64,000 bases of DNA from an uncultured Polaribacter sp. GTDB lineage: Bacteria > Bacteroidota > Bacteroidia > Flavobacteriales > Flavobacteriaceae. The position numbers and the translations under genes were made by a program. This document shows, piece by piece, positions 43,322 to 51,584 of this stretch; position 1 is the first letter of the stretch, and each line of letters begins with the position of its first letter. A model generated the notes under the pieces. That model had not been told where the DNA came from and did no database searches. It saw only the letters and a program-made list of their open reading frames with translations. The DNA is taken from NCBI GenBank assembly GCA_943787375.1, contig CALSME010000002.1, positions 1-64,000 of the forward strand, given 5' to 3'.

Positions 43322-43958
43322 GTAATAAAATTTTAATATCTTCTTTTAATTCTTTGATCTGATCTGGAAACGAGTGTTCATCCAATGCTCTATAAAACTT
43401 AATTGGATTGCCATAGGTATCTTTTCTTGAGCGAATGTTTCCTTCTTTGTCCACAAGGGCAAACAGACCAGAATGTTCAAAACCGCCATGAGCTGCATCT
43501 CCTTTTCCAGCGTATAAGGTAAAACCTTTGTTCGATAATTTTGAAACTACATCATACGGTTTTCCAGTTAACAAATGCCAATTTCTGTGGGTAATCTCAT
43601 TCTCTTTTGCATAGGTTTTAAGCACTTCTGGCGTATCGATATCTGGAGTAATGGATATGGAAGCAATCCCGAAATCTGGATTTCCAAAAAATTCATCTTG
43701 AAGCAACAACATTTTTTTTGTCATTAAAGGACAAATTGTTGGACATGTTGAAAAGAAAAACTCAACTACATATACTTTGTCTGCATAGGTTTTGTTGTTT
43801 ATTTTTTTTCCTTCTTGATTTGTAAATTCAAAAGCAGGTACTTTTTCAAAGGTATACAAATCGGATTTTTGAAAGCGTGACTCAATATTTCTAACCACGT
43901 AGATCCCAAATAATAGGATGACAAAAGCAACACCGACATAAGAGTACTTTTTATTCAT
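43314..43958 (-). CDS. SCO1/SenC family copper chaperone
   Basis: 214 residues, with an N-terminal membrane anchor (YVGVAFVILLFGIYVV) and a periplasmic thioredoxin fold. The copper site is intact: Cys72 and Cys76 in STCPTICPLM and a distal His162 in EHSGLFALVD. It delivers copper to, or reduces, the CuA site of cytochrome oxidase subunit II. It lies in the leftward oxidase operon, directly after a Cys-less SCO-like paralogue. Confidence 0.94.
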   Translation of the reverse strand: MNKKYSYVGVAFVILLFGIYVVRNIESRFQKSDLYTFEKVPAFEFTNQEGKKINNKTYADKVYVVEFFFSTCPTICPLMTKKMLLLQDEFFGNPDFGIASISITPDIDTPEVLKTYAKENEITHRNWHLLTGKPYDVVSKLSNKGFTLYAGKGDAAHGGFEHSGLFALVDKEGNIRSRKDTYGNPIKFYRALDEHSFPDQIKELKEDIKILLHE

Positions 43959-43961
43959 AAC

Positions 43962-44609
43962 TTACTTTTCTTTTCTATCTGCCTTTTTTCTATCTTTAAA
44001 TGCGGCATAGTACTCATAATAAAGCACACTAATATCGTCTTTCATAGGCCCTTTTAAATCAGACACAGATCTCATATTATATCCAATAAACTTTCTGTTT
44101 GGATTTTTCATGTCATCTGTTCTTCCTCTGAGACTTCCTTTCTTATCAATTAAAAAAGCATCGTTAGAATAGAAGTTCGAGAGCTTGCTATTGTTTTTAA
44201 AACTGAAATAAAATGTATTTATTTGTTCCTTAGAACCTGTTATAAATTTCCACTTACTCATGTCTGTAAATGCGCCAATCTCATCTTTAAGAATTTGCGC
44301 TTCTTTTTCTTTTCCTTCTGGAACAATCGCAATAATTTGAAATTTTTTATGTTCGATAAATTTTTTGTACACTTTCTCGTTCAAATTAAACAAGCCTCCT
44401 TTGATTTTATTTAAATCATCTCCTAAAAAACAGATTACAGAAACCTTGTTCTGTAAAGTTTCGGTAGAATCAATGATAGAGATATCGATCACATTATTAT
44501 TTACCACTGGCAATTTATTGAAGCCATTTATTCCTGTAGAAAGTAATAAGAAAGCGATCAATGGAAATATAAAAAGTAAAAAAAGTACAACTCTTTTTTT
44601 TGTAATCAT
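43962..44609 (-). CDS. SCO-like thioredoxin-fold membrane protein lacking the Cys pair
   Basis: 215 residues from the ATG at 44607-44609. N-terminal membrane anchor (KRVVLFLLFIFPLIAFLLLS), then a domain that aligns by pattern with SCO proteins (KVSVICFLGDDLNKIKGGLF where the Cys motif should be; SNDAFLIDKKGSLRGRTDD near the end). The CxxxC motif is missing; a single Cys remains. It lies 3 bp upstream of the true SCO gene. A catalytically different or structural oxidase-assembly role is inference. Confidence 0.75.
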   Translation of the reverse strand: MITKKRVVLFLLFIFPLIAFLLLSTGINGFNKLPVVNNNVIDISIIDSTETLQNKVSVICFLGDDLNKIKGGLFNLNEKVYKKFIEHKKFQIIAIVPEGKEKEAQILKDEIGAFTDMSKWKFITGSKEQINTFYFSFKNNSKLSNFYSNDAFLIDKKGSLRGRTDDMKNPNRKFIGYNMRSVSDLKGPMKDDISVLYYEYYAAFKDRKKADRKEK

Positions 44610-44628
44610 GATGTATCGAATTTTAAGC

Positions 44629-44660
44629 AAAAAAAAAGTGGTTATCAAAAACCACCTTTT
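44629..44660 (-). terminator. Hairpin after oxidase subunit IV, possible partial terminator
   Basis: On the minus strand GTGGTT and AACCAC pair and are followed by seven or more T residues. Since SCO-like genes follow on the same strand, it may lower expression of the assembly genes relative to the subunits. Confidence 0.65.
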
Positions 44661-44667
44661 ATTTTTA

Positions 44668-45009
44668 TTACCATTTTACAAGTGGTCCTAGTGTATCGTA
44701 GATATATCCTCCTTCTATTAATAACAAGGTTACTAAAAAGCAGATCAGAAAAATAGGTGTCCATACAATGGCACGTCTAAACCATGTTTTCTCCCCTTCT
44801 AAATGCATAAAAGACCATGCAATAAAGTAGGCTTTTAGAAGTGTTAGTATAATAAAAATCCAGTTTAACCAACTTGTTCCCAAAAAGTTTGACAAATATA
44901 AAAAATCTGGTTTTAAAATTCCTAACCAAACTTCAACTCCAGTTATTACAGTTAAAATGATTAGTACTATCCAAATTTTCTTTGTATTCGATTCGTGTGC
45001 GTGTCCCAT
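44668..45009 (-). CDS. Cytochrome c oxidase subunit IV (CyoD/CtaF-like)
   Basis: 113 residues with a His-rich start MGHAHE and three membrane helices (about 11-29, 46-66, 77-98). The order after two subunit III genes identifies it as the small subunit of a caa3/aa3-type heme-copper oxidase. Confidence 0.88.
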   Translation of the reverse strand: MGHAHESNTKKIWIVLIILTVITGVEVWLGILKPDFLYLSNFLGTSWLNWIFIILTLLKAYFIAWSFMHLEGEKTWFRRAIVWTPIFLICFLVTLLLIEGGYIYDTLGPLVKW

Positions 45010-45028
45010 TTTATGTGCTATTTTTTTA

Positions 45029-46009
45029 TTAAACTAAGTAGAAGAATGTGAATACGAATACCCAAACTAAATCTACAAAGTGCCAATACAATCCTACCTT
45101 TTCTACCATTTCATAATGCCCTCTTTTCTCGTAGGTTCCAATGATTACATTGAAGAAAATAATGATATTGATTAAAATTCCTGTGATTACGTGAAAACCG
45201 TGGAAACCAGTAATGAAAAAGAAGAAATCTGCAAAAATGGTATTTCCATATTCATTTACTTCTAGGTTTGCACCTTCTACAACCAATCTTGTTTTTGCCA
45301 ATTGTGCACTACCTTCTTCTCTGGAGAGTATTGTTTTTTTCTTTTGGTCCGTTATCAACTCTGTTCTTACTTGAACTTCTGGATGTGCGTTATAAGAAGT
45401 AATAATTTGATCTATTGAATAGGTAGCAATGGTTGGTTCCTCTACAAACCACAAGCCATTCTTTTTGGTGTGTTGCTCTCTACCATCTAATCTTTCTGTA
45501 GTCACAAAATCTGCCAACGCAATTTGTTTTCCATCTTCATTTACAAATTGTAAAATCTTTCCTTCTGTGGTTTTTACAGCTCCATAAGAACCTTTGATAA
45601 AAGTATTCCATTCCCAAGCTTGAGAGCCAACAAAAATAATTCCAAAAATAATCGTAGCAAACATGTACCAAGCTACTTTGTTTTTCTGCATTTTATGACC
45701 TGCATCTACAGCCAATACCATGGTTACAGAAGAGACAATTAAGATAAATGTCATAATCGCAACATAAATCATTGGATACTCTCCATGTACAAATGGAACG
45801 TGTGTAAAAACTTCATCGGCAATTGGCCATGAGTCAATAAACTTAAAACGGGTTAAACCGTACGCTGCTAAAAACCCTGAAAAAGTTAATGCATCCGAAA
45901 CGATAAAAAACCACATCATCATTTTACCGTAGCTTGCGCCAAATGGTTTTACACCACCTCCACTCCAGGTTTCTTTTTTATTAGAAGATACAGCTGAATT
46001 TGATTTCAT
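45029..46009 (-). CDS. Cytochrome c oxidase subunit III, long form
   Basis: 326 residues. Helices and motifs typical of subunit III are present (KMMMWFFIVSDALTFSGFLA; GFHGFHVITG; YWHFVDLVWVFVFTFFYL). Between two helices lies an insertion of about 110 hydrophilic residues (roughly 135-250) not found in short subunit III proteins. It directly follows the shorter subunit III gene at 46064, so the oxidase has two subunit III-type proteins. Subunits I and II are not in the window. Confidence 0.92.
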   Translation of the reverse strand: MKSNSAVSSNKKETWSGGGVKPFGASYGKMMMWFFIVSDALTFSGFLAAYGLTRFKFIDSWPIADEVFTHVPFVHGEYPMIYVAIMTFILIVSSVTMVLAVDAGHKMQKNKVAWYMFATIIFGIIFVGSQAWEWNTFIKGSYGAVKTTEGKILQFVNEDGKQIALADFVTTERLDGREQHTKKNGLWFVEEPTIATYSIDQIITSYNAHPEVQVRTELITDQKKKTILSREEGSAQLAKTRLVVEGANLEVNEYGNTIFADFFFFITGFHGFHVITGILINIIIFFNVIIGTYEKRGHYEMVEKVGLYWHFVDLVWVFVFTFFYLV

Positions 46010-46063
46010 AAATTATTCTATTAAATAGTTCTTTAATTGTTTGCCAAAATTAATCATTTTTCA

Positions 46064-46651
46064 TCACTTAATAAAAGAGAAAAAGAAAAATAGATAAATC
46101 CATAATATATCCACAAAATGCCAGAAGATTGCGCCTAGTTCAAACCCCAGCAAATCATTTGGTTTGTATTTATATTTAAAATGATTATAAATAACAACCA
46201 ACAGTACAATAACCCCTGCTAAAAGGTGTAAAACATGCAAAAACGTGATCCCAATTATAAACGATGTTGATACCGTGCTTTCTGGTCCTGTAAAATATAA
46301 TCCGATACTTTTCAATTGATTAAAGCCAACATATTGTTGCCAAATAAAACCAACCCCTAATAAAAAGGTGAGTACCACTAAAACTAATGATAGTTGCCTT
46401 TTGTTGGTCTTTATAAAATATTGAGAAAATTGTAAGGTAATACTACTCAATACGATTAGAAAAGTACTTACATAAAATGCTTGCGGCAACTCAAATGAAA
46501 CCCAATCATCTCTTCGCATACTAATTACATATGCACTTGTAAGTCCTGCAAAAAACATGACCATACTTATCATAGAAACCCAAAGCATAGGTTTTGCTGC
46601 TTTTCTTCTAGCAACAAGTAATTCTTCTTGTAATTTTTCTTCTGTTATCAT
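46064..46651 (-). CDS. Cytochrome c oxidase subunit III, short form
   Basis: 195 residues with five membrane helices and the standard motifs LHVLHLLAGVI and FWHFVDILWIYLFFFF. It lies 5 bp after cyoE and 54 bp before the long-form subunit III gene. Confidence 0.92.
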   Translation of the reverse strand: MITEEKLQEELLVARRKAAKPMLWVSMISMVMFFAGLTSAYVISMRRDDWVSFELPQAFYVSTFLIVLSSITLQFSQYFIKTNKRQLSLVLVVLTFLLGVGFIWQQYVGFNQLKSIGLYFTGPESTVSTSFIIGITFLHVLHLLAGVIVLLVVIYNHFKYKYKPNDLLGFELGAIFWHFVDILWIYLFFFFSFIK

Positions 46652-46656
46652 TTTTC

Positions 46657-47559
46657 TTAATGTAAAAATTTATCGATCACATATATTATTTGAACCAATG
46701 TTATGTACAATACACTTGCTAACATTAACTTTCTTGCTTCTGTATTGTGCAACGTTTTATATAATTGCACTGCATAAAACAACATTATACAACCTAACAA
46801 GGCTACTACAATAGCCGTTACTGGATAAATATAAAAGGCCCCAGTTACTTTTAAAACAGGGGCTATAGAAACAACGATCATGATCACCGTATAAAAAATT
46901 ATTTGTTTTACAGCGCCCGTATCTTTTGTATTCATGGGAAGCATATTAAATCCCGCTTTTTTATATTCCTCATCTTGCAACCATCCGATAGACCAAAAAT
47001 GTGGAAATTGCCAAAAAAATTGAATCATAAACAAAATCCCAGCCTCAATACCAAATTGATTGGTTGCTGCTACCCAACCTAGCATAAATGGAATGGCACC
47101 TGGAATGGCACCCACAAAAACCGTTAATGGTGTTACCGATTTTAAAGGCGTATATGCACTTGTGTACAAAAAAATTGAAATCGCACCAAAAAAAGCACTT
47201 TTTGCATTGATGTTATACAAAATTCCCAAACCTAAAACGGTAAAAAGAATTGCGATTGTTAATGCCGAATTTACAGACATTCTACCTGTTGGTAAAGGTC
47301 TGTTTTTTGTACGTAGCATTAATGCATCAGTATCTATTTCTATAATTTGATTAAAAGCATTGGAAGCACCAACCATTAAAAACCCACCAACAGCAAGCAA
47401 TATAAGCGTTGCATAATTCACAGTTTCTACAGCGAGTAAATACCCTGCAACTGAAGAAAAAACAACACTTAAAGACAACCCAACTTTAACAAGTTGCTTT
47501 ACGTCCGTAATTGTTGATTTTATGGAGGAAGTATTCTCTGTAATACTCGTAGAATTCAT
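46657..47559 (-). CDS. cyoE: Protoheme IX farnesyltransferase (heme O synthase)
   Basis: UbiA-family prenyltransferase that attaches farnesyl to heme B, giving heme O for the oxidase. 300 residues with about nine membrane helices. Active-site motif NAFNQIIEIDTDALMLRTKN and the second motif region (LQDEEYKKAGFNMLP) are present. First gene of the leftward oxidase operon, with a near-ideal promoter 19 bp upstream. Also called ctaB in oxidase operons of this type. Confidence 0.95.
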   Translation of the reverse strand: MNSTSITENTSSIKSTITDVKQLVKVGLSLSVVFSSVAGYLLAVETVNYATLILLAVGGFLMVGASNAFNQIIEIDTDALMLRTKNRPLPTGRMSVNSALTIAILFTVLGLGILYNINAKSAFFGAISIFLYTSAYTPLKSVTPLTVFVGAIPGAIPFMLGWVAATNQFGIEAGILFMIQFFWQFPHFWSIGWLQDEEYKKAGFNMLPMNTKDTGAVKQIIFYTVIMIVVSIAPVLKVTGAFYIYPVTAIVVALLGCIMLFYAVQLYKTLHNTEARKLMLASVLYITLVQIIYVIDKFLH

Positions 47560-47577
47560 GATCTATTTACTTGATTG

Positions 47578-47607
47578 CAAAGATATTTCATAATTCTGAA
47601 TTTACAA
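47578..47607 (-). promoter_or_regulatory. Promoter of the cytochrome oxidase operon
   Basis: Minus strand: TTG (plus 47605-47607), 19-bp spacer, TATCTTTG (47578-47585), matching the Bacteroidetes consensus. The predicted start site leaves a 5' leader of only about 12 nt before cyoE. Confidence 0.7.
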
Positions 47608-47627
47608 TACGTTTTAACGCTTAAAAA

Positions 47628-47668
47628 AGAAAAAACCCACTCAAAAAGGAATCCTTTATGAGTGGGAA
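47628..47668 (-). terminator. Terminator after the acetyltransferase gene
   Basis: CCCACTCA (47636-47643) pairs with TGAGTGGG (47659-47666), with further inner pairing, and the minus strand reads into TTTTTTC. Confidence 0.75.
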
Positions 47669-47691
47669 ATTGCTATGAAAAAGAAAAAAGT

Positions 47692-47710
47692 GTGATTATT
47701 AGATAATCAC
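47692..47710. repeat. Perfect 8-bp inverted repeat
   Basis: GTGATTAT and ATAATCAC separated by TAG. No T run follows. It could be an operator for the cyoE operon, 107 bp upstream of its promoter, or an RNA hairpin; undetermined. Confidence 0.3.
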
Positions 47711-47780
47711 GACATAAATATATACTATTTTTTTAATTTTAATTATCGTTTCATGAAATTTAAGCACTTAAAGATTTCTT

Positions 47781-48377
47781 TTATTCCATTTTTTCTTCTT
47801 TTGACTCCATCTTCTTGACGAAATCATTTCTCAATTGATATTGTTGCTTACTTTCTTTACAAGTTGCAAAACCTGCTTCATTAAACTGTAAGCGATGTCC
47901 ATACTCACTTACCCAACCAATTTGTTGGGACGGATTTCCAACCACCAAAGCATACGGTTTTATTTCTTTGGTAACCACTGCACCTGCGCCAACAAAAGCG
48001 TATTCACCAATATTATTCCCACAAACAATCGTTGCATTGGCACCAATACTAGCACCCTTTTTTACAATTGTTTTTAGATACTCCTTCTTTCTTATAATGG
48101 CACTTCTAGGGTTAATGACGTTTGTAAAGACCATCGACGGTCCCAAGAAAACATCCGCTTCGCAAATAACCCCTGTATAAATAGAAACATTATTTTGAAC
48201 TTTTACATTTTTACCTAAAATTACCTGTGGAGATACAACAACATTCTGACCAAGATTGCATCCTTCTCCAATAATACAATTGGACATAATATGGCTAAAA
48301 TGCCATATTTTAGTATCATTCCCAATACTGCAATTCTCGTCGATTATTGCAGTTTCATGTGCGAAAAAATTCTTCAA
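47781..48377 (-). CDS. Left-handed beta-helix N-acetyltransferase (WbpD/WlbB-like)
   Basis: 198 residues of hexapeptide repeats (IGNDTKIWHFSHIMSNCIIG, VQNNVSIYTGVICEADVF, IGANATIVCGNNIGEYAF) and a C-terminal tail ending in charged residues. The IWHFSHI and FTNVINPRSA segments resemble UDP-2-acetamido-3-amino-2,3-dideoxyglucuronate N-acetyltransferases used in surface polysaccharide synthesis. It overlaps deoC by 4 bp (ATGA). The substrate is not certain. Confidence 0.82.
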   Translation of the reverse strand: MKNFFAHETAIIDENCSIGNDTKIWHFSHIMSNCIIGEGCNLGQNVVVSPQVILGKNVKVQNNVSIYTGVICEADVFLGPSMVFTNVINPRSAIIRKKEYLKTIVKKGASIGANATIVCGNNIGEYAFVGAGAVVTKEIKPYALVVGNPSQQIGWVSEYGHRLQFNEAGFATCKESKQQYQLRNDFVKKMESKEEKME

Positions 48378-49126
48378 TATTGATCTATTTTATTTGAGTT
48401 AATTACATTTTTTACAATTTCTTTTGCAGAAGACGTTCCAATTCTGTCCACTCCCAAAGCAATCATTTGTCTTGCCATTTCGTGGGTCTTAACACCTCCT
48501 GCAGCTTTTACTTTTAATGGTTTTGCATGTGCAATTATCATCCGCATATTTTCTAGCGTTGCGCCGTTTGGCATATGGTTCGCTGTTTTGTAAAATCCAG
48601 TTGATGATTTTATAAAAACAGTTTTTGCAGATGCTCTCTTAAAATGCTTCAAGACAATATTGCGGATGCGCTGTGAAATTACAACTATTTCCTCATTTGT
48701 TAAAGCAGCCGTTTCTATAATCCATTTTATAACTTTCTGTTTCTCTAAACAATATTTGGTACATGCAATAATTTCTTGGTCAATTAACTGGAAGTTTCCT
48801 TCTTTAAATGCCGAATAATTCAATACAAAATCAAGTTCATCTGCCCCTAAATAAATGGCTTCTTTTGCTTCAGCTAATTTTTTAGCAACAGCGGAAGTTC
48901 CTTCATGAAAACCAATCACGGTACCGATTATCGTAGGAGCGTTTGCAATGCGTAATAATTGTTTTACTTTGGGAATGTACTTTGCCCGAATCATTAGAAG
49001 TTTGTAATTATAAGCAATCGCTTCTTTTGTAAGCGATTCGACAATCTCCAAATTCTCCGCTTCTGTAACTCCTGCTTGTGCTGCTGTTTTTAAATAGGTA
49101 GCATCTAAAAATTGGTGCATCTTCAT
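48374..49126 (-). CDS. deoC: Deoxyribose-phosphate aldolase
   Basis: Cleaves 2-deoxyribose-5-phosphate to glyceraldehyde-3-phosphate and acetaldehyde. 250 residues. The TIM barrel has the Schiff-base Lys in KTVFIKSSTGFYK and the second Lys in VKAAGGVKT. A -7-like TATTTTTG lies only 5 bp before the start, which favours the second ATG (49120) or a nearly leaderless message. Confidence 0.93.
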   Translation of the reverse strand: MKMHQFLDATYLKTAAQAGVTEAENLEIVESLTKEAIAYNYKLLMIRAKYIPKVKQLLRIANAPTIIGTVIGFHEGTSAVAKKLAEAKEAIYLGADELDFVLNYSAFKEGNFQLIDQEIIACTKYCLEKQKVIKWIIETAALTNEEIVVISQRIRNIVLKHFKRASAKTVFIKSSTGFYKTANHMPNGATLENMRMIIAHAKPLKVKAAGGVKTHEMARQMIALGVDRIGTSSAKEIVKNVINSNKIDQY

Positions 49127-49160
49127 TTAACAAAAATAGTGAATAATGTTTTTCAATATA

Positions 49161-49197
49161 AAAAGAAACCCAATCTAATTAGATCGGGTTTCTTTTT
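49161..49197. terminator. Bidirectional terminator
   Basis: AAAGAAACCC and GGGTTTCTTT arms around ATCTAATTAGAT, with flanking A and T tracts. It overlaps the stop of the TonB gene at 49196. Confidence 0.8.
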
Positions 49198-49942
49198 ATT
49201 CTACTAGAAAGGAAATGGGCAAGGTGTATTTTACTTTTACCGGTTTTCTTCGTTGTTTACCTGGTGTAAATTGGGGCAACTTATTCAAAATTCTTTTTGA
49301 TTCTTTTTCCAATTGTTTGTGAGGAGCTTTTACAAAAACTACTCTAACAGCTCCATGCTTGTCAATGATAAACTGAGAATGTATTTTGTGCTTCCCAGAA
49401 TGAAGTCCTAATTCTTGCGCTAGTTCAGCATCAAAATTCTTTATAAAAAATTGAGCTATGCTTTTTTCGAAACACTTTTTGTTGGCTTCTTTGGAGAGTC
49501 CTTCACAGCCTTTATAAATGGGTGCATCTTCTATTAATATATACGGTACAGGATCGGGCTCATTTACTTCAGGAGCCACGATGAATTCAACAGAATCGAT
49601 GTCCAATACTAAAGGGTCTTCATCTATCAATTCATCTGGGAAAGGCGTTTCTTCGACAGTGTTATTTCCTTTTGTAAGATCAATCAAATCGATAAGCTTT
49701 GGCGTTGCAACTTTAATTTTTGGTTTTACTTTTACTTCTTTTTGAAAAACAACATGCTGAAGATCTTCTGGAATGTATACCGTTTCTATTTCACCAGGAT
49801 CATCAATTGCATAGTGTACTTGTTCGGATTCATGCTCAAAAAGTGTGTACACGACAAAAAGTACGAATACTAAGCCTAACTGCATAAATACAGTAGAGAA
49901 CTTTTCTAATTGTTTGGTTGGGTCTTTTTTTAGGTGTTTCAT
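49196..49942 (-). CDS. TonB-family energy transducer, paralogue 1
   Basis: 248 residues. Membrane anchor about residues 17-36 (FMQLGLVFVLFVVYTLFEHE), an acidic/Pro spacer and a C-terminal TonB domain (DKHGAVRVVFVKAPHKQLEK to VKYTLPISFLVE). It shares the whole layout and a Cys pair (GCEGLSKEANKKC) with the neighbouring paralogue. It would contact receptor TonB boxes in the periplasm. exbB/exbD are not in the window. Confidence 0.85.
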   Translation of the reverse strand: MKHLKKDPTKQLEKFSTVFMQLGLVFVLFVVYTLFEHESEQVHYAIDDPGEIETVYIPEDLQHVVFQKEVKVKPKIKVATPKLIDLIDLTKGNNTVEETPFPDELIDEDPLVLDIDSVEFIVAPEVNEPDPVPYILIEDAPIYKGCEGLSKEANKKCFEKSIAQFFIKNFDAELAQELGLHSGKHKIHSQFIIDKHGAVRVVFVKAPHKQLEKESKRILNKLPQFTPGKQRRKPVKVKYTLPISFLVE

Positions 49943-49994
49943 AATTAGAAAATTTTAGATGATTACACCTAGCCTAAACCAAACAGCATGCCAC

Positions 49995-50026
49995 AAAAAA
50001 AGCGCAACCAAATGGTTGCGCTTTTT
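49995..50026. terminator. Terminator between the two TonB-family genes
   Basis: AAAAAGCGCAACCA and TGGTTGCGCTTTTT form a perfect 14-bp stem with a 2-nt apex, flanked by A and T runs. It separates the paralogues into two transcripts. Confidence 0.88.
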
Positions 50027-50050
50027 AGAACGATCTGTTTTTTTTATTCT

Positions 50051-50770
50051 TTACTCTACAATTAAAGTAAATGGAATGCTATATTTTACACCAACAGCTT
50101 TTCCTCTTTGTCTTCCTGGCTTCATTTTAGGCAACATTTTCATTACCTTCACAACCTCTTTTTTAATCTTCGGGTGTGGCGCTCTCGCTTGGATATTTAC
50201 TACATTTCCGTTTCTATCAATTTTAAACCCAATAAAAACTTTTTTTCTCCCTGCATCCAATCCTAATTCGTTTGGAAGGTCCGCATCAAATTTTCTAGAA
50301 AAATGCTTTTGAACCATTTTGCTAAAACATGTTTTTAATGCTGCTTTGTTCCCTTTACAACCTGGAAAAACAGGTACATCTTCAATAATCATAAAACTTA
50401 CGTCTTCGATTACTTCTTCTGACTCTTCTACCTCTTCTATTTCTTCAACAATAATTTCTTCAGTTTCATCGGTTTCTGTACTCTCGATAACCGTTTCTTC
50501 TACTTCTTTTTCGTCTTCTACAATTTCAATTTTTTCAGGTGCTGGTGGCGGTGGCGTTTTAGGCTTTATTTCCTCAATACGCTCTGTGATAACCGTTTCT
50601 TCTTCCATCTCAGCATTCATATTTGCCAAACCAAATTCTCCAAGATCTTTCTCAAAAGTTTTGTGTTCTATCGCTGCATAGGTAACAAATAGTGCCAAAA
50701 CGAGGCCTAGTTGCATGAAAATCTTACTATAATTTTCTAAGTTAGATTTTGGATTTTTCTTAATTTCCAT
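50051..50770 (-). CDS. TonB-family energy transducer, paralogue 2
   Basis: 239 residues. N-terminal anchor (IFMQLGLVLALFVTYAAIEH), a Pro-rich then strongly Glu/Val-rich spacer (KPKTPPPPAPEKIEIVEDEK; many EE pairs) and a C-terminal domain (DRNGNVVNIQARAPHPKIKK to VKYSIPFTLIVE). The spacer is the usual type for flavobacterial TonB. Likely ancestor or sister of the gene at 49196. Confidence 0.88.
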   Translation of the reverse strand: MEIKKNPKSNLENYSKIFMQLGLVLALFVTYAAIEHKTFEKDLGEFGLANMNAEMEEETVITERIEEIKPKTPPPPAPEKIEIVEDEKEVEETVIESTETDETEEIIVEEIEEVEESEEVIEDVSFMIIEDVPVFPGCKGNKAALKTCFSKMVQKHFSRKFDADLPNELGLDAGRKKVFIGFKIDRNGNVVNIQARAPHPKIKKEVVKVMKMLPKMKPGRQRGKAVGVKYSIPFTLIVE

Positions 50771-50815
50771 TGTAAAAAGTTTTTAGTAGTTCGCTAATTT
50801 AGTTAAATTATTGAC

Positions 50816-51211
50816 TTATTTACAAGTCTTGGGGTTAATTAAATGCTTTTTTTTTAAAAAAAGGTTAAAAATCAGTAGAGCAAGAAGCACCCCGACTGAA
50901 TTTGCTAGAAAATCGAACAATTCTCCTGCTCTATACTCCGTTAATGTCGTTTGTAATACCTCAAGAATAATACCATAAAGCACACAAGCAATTAGCACTT
51001 TGTATTTATATTTTGGCTTTTTTAAAGCAAATAACCAACTAGAAGTGAGCCCAAAATAGGCCACAAGATGGTATATCTTATCTATATTAGAAAAAGCGAT
51101 ATCTGGAAAATTAGTTGTTTTAATTAGACTTAAATAGGCAATACAAATTGTAATCGCAATTGCGAACCAAAGCGTACTAGCCTGCAATAAGTGTTTTATA
51201 CGCTGCTGCAT
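50816..51211 (-). CDS. VanZ-like membrane protein
   Basis: 131 residues with four membrane helices and the VanZ-like pattern [20 protein letters not shown], then [20 protein letters not shown]. It overlaps gcvH by 35 bp, so its start lies inside gcvH and expression is probably coupled. Function unknown; named after a teicoplanin-resistance accessory protein but not evidence of resistance. Confidence 0.8.
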   Translation of the reverse strand: MQQRIKHLLQASTLWFAIAITICIAYLSLIKTTNFPDIAFSNIDKIYHLVAYFGLTSSWLFALKKPKYKYKVLIACVLYGIILEVLQTTLTEYRAGELFDFLANSVGVLLALLIFNLFLKKKHLINPKTCK

Positions 51212-51557
51212 CTAATAAAGCTTCTATTTGAGAATCATCTGAAATGGTAATTTTAATCATCCATCCCGCTCCATAAGGGTCTGTATTTACTAATTCTGGA
51301 GCATCTTCCAATGCTTCATTAAATTCAGCAACTTCTCCGGATAAGGGCATGAATAAATCAGAAACTGTTTTTACCGCTTCTACAGAACCGAATACGTCTC
51401 CTTCTTCTACGGTATCGTCTAAGGTGTCTACATCTACATAAACAATATCTCCTAACTCTCCTTGTGCAAAATCAGTAACTCCTACTATTGCAGTGTTACC
51501 CTCAATTTTAATCCACTCGTGGTCTTTTGTGTATTTTAATTCTGATGGGATATTCAT
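51177..51557 (-). CDS. gcvH: Glycine cleavage system H protein
   Basis: 126 residues. Lipoyl-carrier that shuttles the aminomethyl group between GcvP, GcvT and GcvL. Lipoyl-accepting Lys63 is in [11 protein letters not shown], with [12 protein letters not shown] at the start and [11 protein letters not shown] near the end. It lies 27 bp after sprA on the same strand and overlaps the VanZ-like gene. Confidence 0.96.
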   Translation of the reverse strand: MNIPSELKYTKDHEWIKIEGNTAIVGVTDFAQGELGDIVYVDVDTLDDTVEEGDVFGSVEAVKTVSDLFMPLSGEVAEFNEALEDAPELVNTDPYGAGWMIKITISDDSQIEALLDAAAYKTLIAG

Positions 51558-51584
51558 GATTTTTTATAATATATAATGATTTTT

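Noticed and set aside
42538-47559. Novel respiratory system in the cytochrome operon
   Set aside because: Gene order and families match known caa3/aa3-type oxidase assembly operons; only the Cys-less SCO-like protein and the subunit III insertion are unusual.
47692-47710. CRP/FNR-type site near cyoE
   Set aside because: The arms GTGATTAT/ATAATCAC have a 3-bp spacer, which does not fit the TGTGA-N6-TCACA spacing.
51177-51211. gcvH-vanZ overlap as an annotation error
   Set aside because: Both frames are full-length family members; a 35-bp same-strand overlap is plausible and no better VanZ start is evident.
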